Below are positions 17,831-28,400 of a stretch of 64,000 nucleotides of DNA, piece by piece. The notes beneath the pieces are model-generated. The model was not told the DNA's origin. It did no database searches and saw only the letters and a list, made by a program, of their open reading frames with translations. This DNA comes from Methylophaga marina (GTDB lineage: Bacteria > Pseudomonadota > Gammaproteobacteria > Nitrosococcales > Methylophagaceae). The stretch spans positions 2,967,001-3,031,000 of the forward strand of contig NZ_AP027741.1 in assembly GCF_030296755.1 (NCBI RefSeq), written 5' to 3'. Position 1 is the first letter of the stretch. Each line of letters begins with the position of its first letter. A program made the translations under genes and the position numbers.

Positions 17831-18751
17831 TTATTCACTTTCTTCCATACTAGAATAAGCTGCCAATTTATAGTTATTTCTCCCATCATTCTTCACTTCA
17901 TACAATAAATCATCGGCTTTTTTTATAAATTCATTGATGGTGTGCTTGGTATCGTGTTTGTTGATGACGACACAGCCAAAACTCATCGTCACATTGATGG
18001 ATATATTGTTGTAACTATATTCGGATGAAGCAATTGCTTGACGAAGTCTTCTTAAAATAATGTCGGCTTCTTCCACGGTCGCTTCACAATAAATTAAGAA
18101 TTCTTCACCGCCAAACCGGGCAGCGGTTTCGAAAGGCCGAATACTATTTCGTATACGGTTGGATACATCGATTAATACGCGATCACCAATCAGATGACCA
18201 TAGGTATCATTGATCTGTTTAAAAAAATCAATATCAGCGATGATAAGACAATGACTAGTCGATTTATCAGAACGGGCTAGTCTGGCAAGATGTGTTTCGC
18301 AGGCCTTAATGGCAGCGCGTCTATTCAATAAGCTGGTCAGTTCATCGGTATCGGCCAGTGATAAAAGCTTTTGTTGCATCTTAACAATACGCTCACCCAC
18401 TCTTAACCGAGCGATAAATACGGCACCATGAATAGGCTTTTCAATAAAATCATCAGCCCCCACGTCTAGTGCTTTTCGTTCGATTTGACCAAGAGAATTG
18501 GAGGTAATCATGATGATATATGGCGTGAGACTTAAGTTCAGCGCTCTGATTTTCTGACATAACTCCAAGCCATTGACTTCTGGCATCATCCAGTCAACAA
18601 CAATGATTTCCGGGGTGGTATCTCTGTTTGAGATAATTTCAAACGCTTGAGTGGCGTTATTGGCTATTAACGCATTCATCCCTGCTTTTTGCACGAAGCT
18701 ACTGATCGTGATGCAGTCAATCTCATTATCGTCCACAATTAATACGTGCAT
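17831..18751 (-). CDS. REC-GGDEF response regulator (PleD/WspR-type diguanylate cyclase)
   Basis: Receiver domain 1-120 with VDDNEIDCITI, phospho-Asp in IIVVDWMMPEVNG and Lys in FIEKPIHG. GGDEF domain with DTDELTSLLNRRAA and an intact RFGGEEFLIYC active site. The upstream inhibitory site reads RPFE instead of RxxD, so product inhibition may be weak. Should make c-di-GMP when phosphorylated. 25 bp separate it from the REC-PAS-GGDEF-EAL gene, indicating one operon with a maker and a breaker of c-di-GMP. Likely phospho-donor: the hybrid kinase encoded just across the divergent promoter. Confidence 0.92.
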   Translation of the reverse strand: MHVLIVDDNEIDCITISSFVQKAGMNALIANNATQAFEIISNRDTTPEIIVVDWMMPEVNGLELCQKIRALNLSLTPYIIMITSNSLGQIERKALDVGADDFIEKPIHGAVFIARLRVGERIVKMQQKLLSLADTDELTSLLNRRAAIKACETHLARLARSDKSTSHCLIIADIDFFKQINDTYGHLIGDRVLIDVSNRIRNSIRPFETAARFGGEEFLIYCEATVEEADIILRRLRQAIASSEYSYNNISINVTMSFGCVVINKHDTKHTINEFIKKADDLLYEVKNDGRNNYKLAAYSSMEESE

Positions 18752-18939
18752 GTACCCTTGTTTCCATGGCAGTTTGATTTGATATCAAGTTTCTACTTCT
18801 ATAGCTTAACTATCAAGCCTTGATGTTCATTTTATTGGTAAATCGTTTACGATAAGTCCTGATGACAATCAATTGCTCAATACAATGTCTGTTGTGTCGA
18901 TACAGTAAAAATAAACATCTTAGTCTTTAGGTAAGTGTA

Positions 18940-20244
18940 ATGAATAATCCAGAAGCCTCTACCCAACGAACACAAGAAAATATCTCGGGGGATAGACGCG
19001 ATTTTATAAAAAAATCTGGTGTATTAGCTGGCCTATCCGTTTTATCAAGCAAAGCGCCTTTTGTGTTCGCCAGAACAACACCAACTTTACGCGTGATGGG
19101 CACACACGTGACGCTACAAGAAGAGATAAGACAACAAGCCATGGCTGATCTTGGTATTAATATCGTTTTTGAACCAGGCGGCGAGGCTGAACTTATTCAA
19201 AAAGCCACAACCCAACCAGGCTCTTTTGATATCTATGAACAATGGACCGACAGTATCCGACAGCTCTGGCAGGCATCTGTAATTCAGCCCATTGATACGG
19301 ACCGCTTAAGCTACTGGGATGAAATCAATGCCCTCTCAAAAACAGGGAAAATTGTACCTGAAGCTAATATAGGCTTGGGTGATGCACCACATAAAATTTT
19401 AAATATTCAATCTGATGGCAGTTTAGGAACTGAATTCACCGGCAAGATTAGTTTTTTACCCTATGTTCACAATGTGGATTCATTTGGCTACAACACAAAT
19501 GCCATAAAAAAAGGCATTCCGTATGAAACGGAAAGTTGGTCCTGGTTATTAGATGAGCAGTATCGGGGTAAAGTGGGCATTGTTAATTCACCAACCATCG
19601 GTATTTTTGATTTGGCTCTCGCTGCAGAGAGTAAAGGTCTGATTAATTTCAATGATATGAGCGATATGACGCAAACCGAAATTGATGGCCTCTTTTCTAT
19701 TTTGCTGGATTTCAAAAAACAACATCACTTTGCAGGTTTCTGGAATTCGGTACCTCAATCAATTGATTATATGCGTCAAGGACGGGTACACCTGGAAAGC
19801 ATGTTTTCACCAGCAGTTTCTGCACTCAATGGCGACGGTATCCCTGTTACGTATGCAGCCCCCAGAGAAGGTTACCGTGCCTGGCATGGTGTGATGTGTT
19901 TATCCAGTGAATGCCAGGGGTATGTCAAAGATGCCGCTTATGATTATATGAACTGGTGGCTAAGTGGTTGGGCTGGTGCTTATGTTGCCCGTCAAGGTTA
20001 TTACATTTCAAATCCGGAACGATCAAAACCTTTATTAGACAAAAATGAATGGGATTACTGGTATGAAGGAAAAGAGGCCACCGCGGATCTAAAAGGTACG
20101 GATGGCAAGATTTCAGTCAAGGCTGGTGATATTCGTACCGGGGGAGCGTACACCACACGTTTAAGCAATATCGCTGTCTGGAATACGGTTATGCCAAATT
20201 ATGATTATTCGCTACAGAAATGGTATGAGTTTTTATTAGCATGA
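18940..20244 (+). CDS. Tat-exported PotD/PotF-like periplasmic solute-binding protein
   Basis: A twin-arginine signal ([18 protein letters not shown], near residues 24-41) with an Ala-rich cleavage region (FVFA) leads into an extracellular solute-binding fold: [44 protein letters not shown] and [15 protein letters not shown]. 434 residues. No ABC permease or ATPase is present; instead its stop overlaps the start of a hybrid kinase by 4 bp. This suggests a sensory binding protein presenting a ligand (polyamine-like or other small molecule) to the kinase, as TorT does for TorS. Confidence 0.85.
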   Translation: MNNPEASTQRTQENISGDRRDFIKKSGVLAGLSVLSSKAPFVFARTTPTLRVMGTHVTLQEEIRQQAMADLGINIVFEPGGEAELIQKATTQPGSFDIYEQWTDSIRQLWQASVIQPIDTDRLSYWDEINALSKTGKIVPEANIGLGDAPHKILNIQSDGSLGTEFTGKISFLPYVHNVDSFGYNTNAIKKGIPYETESWSWLLDEQYRGKVGIVNSPTIGIFDLALAAESKGLINFNDMSDMTQTEIDGLFSILLDFKKQHHFAGFWNSVPQSIDYMRQGRVHLESMFSPAVSALNGDGIPVTYAAPREGYRAWHGVMCLSSECQGYVKDAAYDYMNWWLSGWAGAYVARQGYYISNPERSKPLLDKNEWDYWYEGKEATADLKGTDGKISVKAGDIRTGGAYTTRLSNIAVWNTVMPNYDYSLQKWYEFLLA

Positions 20245-22100
20245 GTAAATGGCATCAAACTACACTGATGAGTCAGCTTGGGATACGCAAGCGTGTCTTT
20301 ATTGGTTTCGCCAGCCTTGCGTTGATTTCTTTGTTTATTGTCATTGTGAATTTATTTTCTCTGACAAATGTTGAAAAACTATTCAACGACTATACAAAAT
20401 CGATTTCTTATACACGGCTGATGTCTGAAGTCGAAGCAGATATTATTGAACTTAATCGAAAAATATTAGTGTTTCGCATCACGGATAGTCAGTCGTCCAT
20501 TACAGATATTCAACGATTATTAAAAAGCCTGAAAACCAGTATCCATAGTCTTTCTGTTTCATCGGAGTCCAGTGAGGAATCAGCCGCCATTTATCCCAAA
20601 TTTACCGACTCACTTGAGAACCTCTACGAGAAAACGGCAAAATTGAATGATGAGCGTATGGTGTTAAAGCAGTTACATACACAACTGGAGCAACAGTTTA
20701 GTTCTGTTTATAACATGCTCGACACCATGACAAAGCAACATAAGAAGTCTGAAGAAGTGATTTTATTGTATGAAATTCGTTCTTCCATCGCTTTTGCTCA
20801 GAATCAAATTATTCAATACTTTCAGAGCCGTACCAACAAAACGCGTTTAAATTTCGTTGACACATTTAATCAAGCAAAAACGGATATTGCTGTCTATTCA
20901 GAGCTCGCTTCCACCTCTGAAAAAGAAAGACAATTAATCATTAATCTCAACAATCAACTTGATACCATCAAAAATACCTTCTTTCGTACGATTCAAGCAG
21001 ATCGCAATTTTATTTTTCTGGTTAATGTGGTGATTGCAGGGGAAGCCTCTGAATTAAAAAGCCTGTCTGTGCAATTAAAAGATTATTCCATTGAGAGACA
21101 AACAGCACTTTTTAGTAGCACCAATAATAATCTGGAACTGTATAAGTTTATTGCGTTTATCGGTTCCTTTTTTCTGATGGCCATCGCCCTCATGATTTCT
21201 GGCAGGGTCAGTCGCGCTATCACGGTCCCCATTTCTGATATCAGTAAGACATTTGAAGATATCAGTGCTGGTCGAGAAACCTTATCTATTCCTGGTATCG
21301 ATCGGCATGATGAAATAGGCAAGCTAGCCCGATCGGCTACTCTCTTTAAACAAAGTGCGGATGAAACAAAACGCCTCTTAAAAGAAACAGAAGAGCTGGC
21401 CGAAGAGTTAAGTTTAAGGGAGGTTGAACTAGAGCTAGCGGCTAAAAAAGCGAATTCAGCCGCCGATGCAAAAAGTGCGTTTCTGGCGAATATGAGTCAT
21501 GAAATAAGAACACCGATGAATGGCATCCTAGGCATGATTAATCTGCTAAGCGATACCCAGCTTACGGAAAAACAACATCAGTTTGCCCACAATATTAAAA
21601 TCAGTGCCGAATCATTGATGCGAATTATTAATGATATTCTGGATTATTCAAAAATTGAGTCTGGCAAGCTCTCTATTGAAGAGACGGCATTTAATTTAGA
21701 AAAACTGATTTCTGATATTGGCAGAGTGGTTGAACCCAATGCACATAATAAAGGCCTTCAAGTCCTCTGCCCTGCCAATGCAATTGAGAATGTACAAATT
21801 ATTTCTGATCCGATTCGTCTCAGACAAATCCTGCTTAACCTGCTTTCTAACGCCGTTAAGTTTACCGAAAGTGGTTCAGTCGAACTCATGATTGATATCA
21901 AGTCAGTCGATGACAACAGCCTTAACCTTGATTTTTCTGTTACTGATACTGGCATCGGCATATCAGAAAAAGAGCTGACCAATTTATTTGAGCGGTTTAG
22001 CCAACTTGATTCAGCTTCAACCAGAAAAGCCGGCGGCACCGGTCTTGGGTTAGCTATCAGTGCTGAGTTAGTGAGCATGCTGGGGGAAACTGGAAGTTGA
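20241..22100 (+). CDS. TorS-like hybrid sensor kinase, N-terminal part (frameshifted)
   Basis: Membrane helix at 18-40 ([20 protein letters not shown]), a ~260-residue periplasmic helical bundle, second helix near 298-318, HAMP, coiled coil, HisKA box [19 protein letters not shown] and ATPase boxes [15 protein letters not shown] and [10 protein letters not shown]. The frame ends soon after [10 protein letters not shown], where a five-G run at 22082-22086 breaks the gene; sequence resumes in the +1 frame as [22 protein letters not shown] overlap with the binding-protein gene gives coupled expression and supports a sensor-receptor pair. Confidence 0.88.
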   Translation: MSKWHQTTLMSQLGIRKRVFIGFASLALISLFIVIVNLFSLTNVEKLFNDYTKSISYTRLMSEVEADIIELNRKILVFRITDSQSSITDIQRLLKSLKTSIHSLSVSSESSEESAAIYPKFTDSLENLYEKTAKLNDERMVLKQLHTQLEQQFSSVYNMLDTMTKQHKKSEEVILLYEIRSSIAFAQNQIIQYFQSRTNKTRLNFVDTFNQAKTDIAVYSELASTSEKERQLIINLNNQLDTIKNTFFRTIQADRNFIFLVNVVIAGEASELKSLSVQLKDYSIERQTALFSSTNNNLELYKFIAFIGSFFLMAIALMISGRVSRAITVPISDISKTFEDISAGRETLSIPGIDRHDEIGKLARSATLFKQSADETKRLLKETEELAEELSLREVELELAAKKANSAADAKSAFLANMSHEIRTPMNGILGMINLLSDTQLTEKQHQFAHNIKISAESLMRIINDILDYSKIESGKLSIEETAFNLEKLISDIGRVVEPNAHNKGLQVLCPANAIENVQIISDPIRLRQILLNLLSNAVKFTESGSVELMIDIKSVDDNSLNLDFSVTDTGIGISEKELTNLFERFSQLDSASTRKAGGTGLGLAISAELVSMLGETGS

Positions 22101-22143
22101 CTCAACTGTTGGGGCTGGCAGTCATTTTTATTTCACCATTACG

Positions 22144-22974
22144 GTGAAAAAAGATAAGGTTTTACCTCCTCGAGTACTGACCACAAAATTCACGCAGTTT
22201 TTTGCCTACACCAGCAATGAAAAATTAAGTACCTATTTAGAAAGCTTATTTTCTAAATGGGGGAATCATCTACATATCACCTCATCATTATTGCTGATTG
22301 AGACAACGGTTCGAGAGGAAGATACCGATGTGGTGCTGATGGTTGATAGCGCCATGCTGAACCACATCAACGAAAATAAACTCAAACAGCTCAAATCCAA
22401 AAATATTAAGATTATTTTGCTGTCATCATTGGCAGATGATTTGAGCCATTCACTGATAGGCGATTTGTCGGATATCACGGTGATTAAACCTATCAGTGCG
22501 TCAGAGTTATTTAATGCGAGTCGCTTATTATCAGAACAGCTTATTGAGCAACACGAACTCAGCAACCATACACCAGCAGATTCTTTATCACTACCTACCT
22601 TTTCATCAAGTAAAGTCCTTCTGGTTGAAGACGATGAAATCAATCAAATGGTAGCCAGCGGTATCCTCGAGAAATATGGAATGACGGCTGATATTGCAGA
22701 AAATGGTGCAGTCGCTTTAAATAAACTGCGTGAGAAGCAATACGATATTGTCTTTATGGATTGTATGATGCCGGTCATGGATGGCTTTACCGCCACACAA
22801 CAGCTTCGCTCAGGTCAAGCCGGAGAGTTCAATCTGTCGACCCCGGTTATCGCCCTCACAGCAGATGTGATGGAAGGCGTAAAAGAAAAATGTCTCTCCG
22901 CAGGCATGTCGGACTATATTACTAAACCGATTATGCCGAATACCTTATTGGATATATTGCAGAAATGGCTTTAG
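22144..22974 (+). CDS. Receiver-domain part of the frameshifted hybrid kinase
   Basis: In frame from 22087, this is the C-terminal part of the kinase started at 20241. After the end of the ATPase domain comes a degenerate receiver-like region (about 120 residues with ILLSSLADD and VIKPISASELF but no clear phospho-Asp), then a full receiver domain: VLLVEDDEINQMVASGIL, phospho-Asp in IVFMDCMMPVMDG and Lys in YITKPI. No HPt domain follows, so phosphate transfer to the nearby REC-GGDEF proteins needs another HPt or direct transfer. It ends 6 bp from a convergent kinase gene. Confidence 0.82.
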   Translation: MKKDKVLPPRVLTTKFTQFFAYTSNEKLSTYLESLFSKWGNHLHITSSLLLIETTVREEDTDVVLMVDSAMLNHINENKLKQLKSKNIKIILLSSLADDLSHSLIGDLSDITVIKPISASELFNASRLLSEQLIEQHELSNHTPADSLSLPTFSSSKVLLVEDDEINQMVASGILEKYGMTADIAENGAVALNKLREKQYDIVFMDCMMPVMDGFTATQQLRSGQAGEFNLSTPVIALTADVMEGVKEKCLSAGMSDYITKPIMPNTLLDILQKWL

Positions 22975-22980
22975 CGAGTC

Positions 22981-24747
22981 TTACCGTTTGAGCATTTTCT
23001 CCATCAACATTCTCAATTGAACCGGTTTAATCGGTTTATGCAAAAGTTGAAAGTCATGTTGTTTAATTTCGTTCACCACACTTTCACTGGTATCCCCAGT
23101 GATAATAACGGTCGGTGTTTTACCCATTATCGTTTCAATATATGAGACAAAACGACAGCCACTATACTGACCAGGCATTCGATAATCGACGAGTAAAAAA
23201 TCTGGCTTTTCCCCGTTATTTATTGCCCTAATGGCCATTTCTGTCGTGGTATAAGCCTGACAAGTGCAACCCCATCCTTGCAACAGTTCGGTCATCGCCT
23301 TAACAATACTGGCTTCATTATCGACGACCATGACATTCAGGTCTTCCAAGATATTGACACGCTGTGGCAGCTCAGCTTCTTGATGTTGGATGAGGTTTTG
23401 TTCATTACTCAAGGGCAAAGATAAGGTAATGTTGGTCCCCTTGCTGACTTCAGACTCGATCTCAATGTGATGTTCAAGTAAGTCCATAATTCGGCGCACA
23501 ATGGCGAGGCCGAGACCTAAACCCTTTTGTCTGTTTCTTTCCGGGTTATCCAGTTGAACAAATTCATCAAAAATATCATCAAGCGAGTCTTTGGGTATGC
23601 CGATGCCGGTGTCATTAATATGAAGCTGGATGTGTTTATGATCTTTCACAGAGACGACAACCCTGATCCCGCCCTGCTTTGTATATCGAACCGCATTCAC
23701 TAACAGGTTTGTGATAACGCGTTCAATCAGTAAAGGATCACTAAAAACGATATGCCTGGTTTTTTCTATGTCCAAACTGAGTCCATGCCTCAGTGCATCA
23801 AGTCGAAACTGGGGCTCAATTTTTGCTAACAAGCTGCCGAGATCAAAGCTGATTTTATTTGCCTGAACGATATTAGCATCCAGACGCGATATATCCATTA
23901 AGACGTCCAATAATTCATTGAGTGATTGCAAGCCTTGTTGGATATTATCTATGTCTCGCTGCTGTGACGGTGATGTCAGCTTCTCGCTTAACAACTCAGT
24001 AAACAGATTAACTGCATGTAGAGGCTGGCGAAGGTCATGGCTGGCTGAAGCCAGAAAACGTGACTTATCTCGATTGGCTTTATCCGCTACTTCTTTTTGT
24101 TCCTGTAGATCACGAATGAGATCCAAATTCTCATATTGCAATCTCAGTGATTGAGTAATGACTTTGTAAATATTGAGACAAAAAGCGAATGTGGCAGCTA
24201 AATAGACAATTGCACCAAAGCCCATCCAGTTGAAAAAATGCTCATCCTGCAACAACATAATGACACTGAGGGGTAACATGACGGGTAATGCAAACGCGGC
24301 ATAGGCTATAGGTCTGGCTGAAAGTGACGCTAAACTGCCAGCGAGCATACAAACAAACGTCAAAATGACAAAAGCCAGATTAGAAATAGCCGCAGGGTCA
24401 AAAAACAGAATGCCAGCACTGCCCCATACACTGCCAGATAGCAACGCCAACAACACCTGAACTTTACCGTACCTGAAAATATCTTCACTCTGTGCCGTTG
24501 ATGTATCTAATGTCTGATAGTGCCACCACCGCACAATAATCAAAAGATACAACACACAAAACCAGCTAATGGCTGCCATGGCATAGGATGTATTCTGCAT
24601 GACTAATGTCATGGGTATCGCACCCAGCGCGTTACCAATAAGTGTCGCCGGGCAATTCCGGTGGGCAATCAGGATTTTTTCAATATCTATCTGTTGCTGA
24701 TAAGGCCCCAGATCATTTGATGCTGGCTGACTGGTGAGTCGAAACAT
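22981..24747 (-). CDS. Membrane hybrid histidine kinase with C-terminal receiver
   Basis: 588 residues. About six hydrophobic helices in residues 35-195 form an uncharacterised membrane sensor. HisKA-type box SRFLASASHDLRQPLHAVNLF, ATPase domain with NLLVNAVRYTKQGG and GLGLGLAIVRRIMDLL, then a receiver domain (VMVVDNEASIVKAM, phospho-Asp in FLLVDYRMPG, Lys in LLHKPIKP). The SHDLRQPLHA type is common in kinases paired with LuxR/NarL regulators. Its start codon overlaps the stop of exactly such a regulator by one base (TAATG). Confidence 0.88.
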   Translation of the reverse strand: MFRLTSQPASNDLGPYQQQIDIEKILIAHRNCPATLIGNALGAIPMTLVMQNTSYAMAAISWFCVLYLLIIVRWWHYQTLDTSTAQSEDIFRYGKVQVLLALLSGSVWGSAGILFFDPAAISNLAFVILTFVCMLAGSLASLSARPIAYAAFALPVMLPLSVIMLLQDEHFFNWMGFGAIVYLAATFAFCLNIYKVITQSLRLQYENLDLIRDLQEQKEVADKANRDKSRFLASASHDLRQPLHAVNLFTELLSEKLTSPSQQRDIDNIQQGLQSLNELLDVLMDISRLDANIVQANKISFDLGSLLAKIEPQFRLDALRHGLSLDIEKTRHIVFSDPLLIERVITNLLVNAVRYTKQGGIRVVVSVKDHKHIQLHINDTGIGIPKDSLDDIFDEFVQLDNPERNRQKGLGLGLAIVRRIMDLLEHHIEIESEVSKGTNITLSLPLSNEQNLIQHQEAELPQRVNILEDLNVMVVDNEASIVKAMTELLQGWGCTCQAYTTTEMAIRAINNGEKPDFLLVDYRMPGQYSGCRFVSYIETIMGKTPTVIITGDTSESVVNEIKQHDFQLLHKPIKPVQLRMLMEKMLKR

Positions 24748-25364
24748 TAATCCAAACCAAGCTGATGGGCTTTTTTACTGGACTCGGAACGACTTTGTGT
24801 CCCCAGTGCCTGAAAAATAGCACTAACGTGTGACTTCACTGTCGGCATGCTGACCGATAATTGTTCTGCAATCGCCTGATTAGAGAAGCCTTGCCTCATC
24901 AGTCTTAAAACTTCCAGTTGTCGCTTTGTAATATTGTGCTGTCTTGCCCACTCCTCTGCGCCAGGTTTTAGATCTGAAGCAGCATTGTCTGGAAACACTT
25001 TCTGCCCAGTCATCACCTTTTCAATCGTGTTAAGAATGGTTTCACCTGAAGAAGATTTAGGAATAAAACTCATCGCACCGAGGTTAAATGCGGTATCGAT
25101 ATCTATCGGATCGGATGAAGCTGAGACAATAATAATCGGCACCAGACAGGATGAATCAGATAAAGACTGTAACAGTTCAAAACCATCCATTATCGGTAAA
25201 CGAAGATCAATCAACGCCACATCATATTGCCCTGACATTAACTTTTCAAAAGCCTCTTGGCCGTTATTGACCGTTTCAATGATATCAATACTATCGGCTT
25301 TGCTAAGTAAGGCTGTTAAGCCATCTAAAAATAACTGATGGTCATCAACCAGTAATAGTTTCAC
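24747..25364 (-). CDS. NarL/LuxR-family response regulator
   Basis: Receiver domain (VDDHQLFLDGLTALL; phospho-Asp in DVALIDLRLPIMDG; Lys in FIPKSSSGE) followed by a LuxR-type helix-turn-helix: ITKRQLEVLRLMRQGFSNQ and AIAEQLSVSMPTVKSHVSAI. 205 residues. First gene of a two-gene operon with the hybrid kinase at 22981. It transcribes away from the repeat surface protein gene upstream, separated by a terminator. Targets unknown. Confidence 0.9.
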   Translation of the reverse strand: MKLLLVDDHQLFLDGLTALLSKADSIDIIETVNNGQEAFEKLMSGQYDVALIDLRLPIMDGFELLQSLSDSSCLVPIIIVSASSDPIDIDTAFNLGAMSFIPKSSSGETILNTIEKVMTGQKVFPDNAASDLKPGAEEWARQHNITKRQLEVLRLMRQGFSNQAIAEQLSVSMPTVKSHVSAIFQALGTQSRSESSKKAHQLGLD

Positions 25365-25441
25365 GTCTGAGCCTCTGTCTTTTATTATTGTTATTGGTCA
25401 TTATTAATAATTTTGAAAAATCAGCCTAGTTTAAATGAAAA

Positions 25442-25465
25442 AAAGCCGTCATTAACGACGGCTTT
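25442..25465 (-). terminator. Rho-independent terminator of the repeat surface protein gene
   Basis: AAAGCCGTC (25442-25450) and GACGGCTTT (25457-25465) form a perfect 9-bp stem with a 6-base loop. On the minus strand the stem is followed by seven T. It begins 22 bases after the stop codon of the gene ending at 25488. Confidence 0.88.
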
Positions 25466-25487
25466 TTCTTCGCGTTTCACATTGACT

Positions 25488-28400
25488 TTAACGTTGGCTC
25501 ACACGACGACGTATACCAATGAATCCCAGCAGTGCTGGTGCAAACAAGAAAATGGCTGCCGGTACGGGTACCGCACTGACACTTTCAGTAATCACCAGAT
25601 TGGCAAAGGTATCACCGAAGATCACATCAAAATCAAAGCCACTCATCAGCGGCAGAATGATGTTATCAAAACTGCCGACTAAGCTGCTGAAGGTCATGAA
25701 ATTAAAGATCCCGGCTTTAAGCTCTGAACCGATAAAGTCAAAACTCAACACACCCGCCAGTGTCGCCACGCCATTTACAGCAAATATATCCGTGCTATTA
25801 CCATCAAACTCGATATTCATTACAACAAATGTACCTTGGGTGTAATTGCCATTCACCGTCAGTTTACTGATAGAGTTACCTGGGGTCAGGCTGGCATAAT
25901 CGCTATAGCTGGTACCGTTCACTAACACATTGCTATTAATCACGCCGTGGCCGTTCAAGTTACCGCCATTAATCTTGACGCTCTTTTGGGTCATGCTGCC
26001 ATTTACTGTTGTGCTGCCAGCCGTTTGAATAAACTCACCACTGCCAGACACAATGTGGCCATCTGTCGTAATAAATTGACCAGAGTTGGTGATAATGCCG
26101 TTATTTTTTAATGTCCCTTGATTGGATAAGACACCTGCATTCTCAATCGTTGCTTGGTTGTTGATCTCACCAAAGTTAGTGAAGTTACCGCTACTTTTAT
26201 TGCTTATCTTTGAGGTATTCGATAGCGAACCAGTGGAGGCATTGGTCAGTTTTCCTTCATTGGAGACGCTATTTTTATTATACAAAAGCCAGTGATTATT
26301 AAACTCACCGGTGTTAGTGATGACACCGTTATTCTCCATGGCCAGAGTATTGAACTCACCGGCATTAGCAAATGTGTTGTTGTTATAAAACTCCCCGGTA
26401 TTATTAAAAAGCGCACCCGTGTTATTCGTTATGCGACCTGCATTGGTGAGTCTATTATCGCTAATGAATCGACCGCTATTATTGATTTGGCCGGATGAAG
26501 CCACATTGAGATCACCTGAGGCTGAGTTAGTCAGCTGACCGCTATTGCTCAGTACCCCCTCAACGTTGAACTCATCGTTATTATTGAGCACGCCGGTATT
26601 ATTGAGCGTTGCACCGACTTTATTTTTTAAGACAGAGGCATTAGTCAGTGTGCCAGCATTCTCAAAGGTGCCGCTATTTACAAACACGCCAGTATTGACA
26701 ATATTGCCTCCAGCCAGGTTTGTCACGGTAGCGAAGTTATTGAAGGTACTGGTGTCAGTATTATTTATCACGCCAGTATTGGTAATGGTGTTTTCATTAT
26801 CCAGCAGCCAATAACTTGTCAGCGTGCCGGAATTGGCAATAGTCCCCGTATTTTGAAGGCCGACAGAGTTAATTGCCCCTTCACTATTCAAGGTGCCATT
26901 GTTAAAAAACTCTTCCGTGTTATTGATTGTGCCGTTAACCGCATTATTGATAACACCATAATTTATCAGCCGAGCGTCATTTGACAGCATTCCCCGGTTT
27001 GTCATCGTGCCACTACTGGACAGTGTCATCTCAGCCGAACCGGTATTACTGATGTAATTATAGTTAGTTAACTGGCCACTGGTTGAAAATACAGCCGTAT
27101 TATTTATTTGTCGGTTATTAATCAAGGCGCCATTATTCGCTAAGGTACCTGAGTTATTCAGCGTGCCATCGTTCGTTAAAGAGCCCGAATCACTGTTGGT
27201 GAGTAAGGTTTCATTATCAAGCTGACTGTAATAGCTCATATTAAACTCACCTTCATTAGTGATGTTCGAGGGTGAATATTTCTGATTCAGCAATTTACCC
27301 TTCAGGTTAAGGGTGCCATCAGATTTATTGATGAGGGTATTAACGTTAGCAACCTCTGCATAGTCATCAATCAAAAACTGGCTGTAATTATTTACTGTGG
27401 CGCTATTAACAAATTTACCCTGATCAATAAATTGGCCGTGATTATTGATATCGCCATAATTTGCCATTGTGGAATATAAAGTGGAGGTAAATGTGCCCTT
27501 ATTGTTCAGCACACCGCCATTGGCAAACACACCGCTGTTGAGGAATTGCCCGTTTTCGTTGTTATTTAAAGTGCCAGCATTAGCAAATTGACCACTATCT
27601 GAGTTAATCAAGCTACCCGCATTGTTGAGTGTGCCGGTTTCGTTATTTCTGATAATGCCGTGATTGGTTAAGGTGCCACCGGCCTGATTGCTGAGTATGC
27701 CGTTGTTATTCAAACTTGCTGTTGTATGATTAACAAAACTGGCCATATTAGCGTTGTCGAATCTGCCAGTTTGCTGATTGTTGAAAGTTGCGTGATTATT
27801 TACGATACCATTTGCTTGATTATTGAAGGCAGAAGCGTTGGTAAATTGAGCACCACTATTATTGTTGACTACACCGTTGTTATTGAACGTGGCATCCTTC
27901 TCATTGGACATCGTGGCATTGTTGTTTATTGTGCCAGTATTCTCTAGCTTTCCCTTTTTATACTCGTTACCAAGGTAAGTATAGCCAGCTCTATTTACGA
28001 AATTGCTATCATTTGTAATCAAACCTGTATTCGTGAATTTATAAAATGTGGTGAATGAATGACTGGTGGTATTGTTTAGTTGACCTGTGTTAAGGAATAT
28101 ACCCTCATTTTCTACGCTAGAGTCATTTTGAAAAACACCTTCATTTTTAAAAGATGAACCGATTCTATTATGAAGAAATCTATTATTCTGAAATATGCCT
28201 GAGGCTCTGTTTTCAACTTCGCCATATCTGTTATTAAAAAACAATCCCGTATTTTCGTATAGACCGGCGTTTGTAATCTTTCCGTAATTTTTTATCGTAG
28301 GCAGCGATGTACCGTTGTTTGTTACCACCCCATCTTGGTCAATGAATATATTGCCACCGTTACGATGCTCACCGGTCATTTCCCATCTACCATTGGTAGA

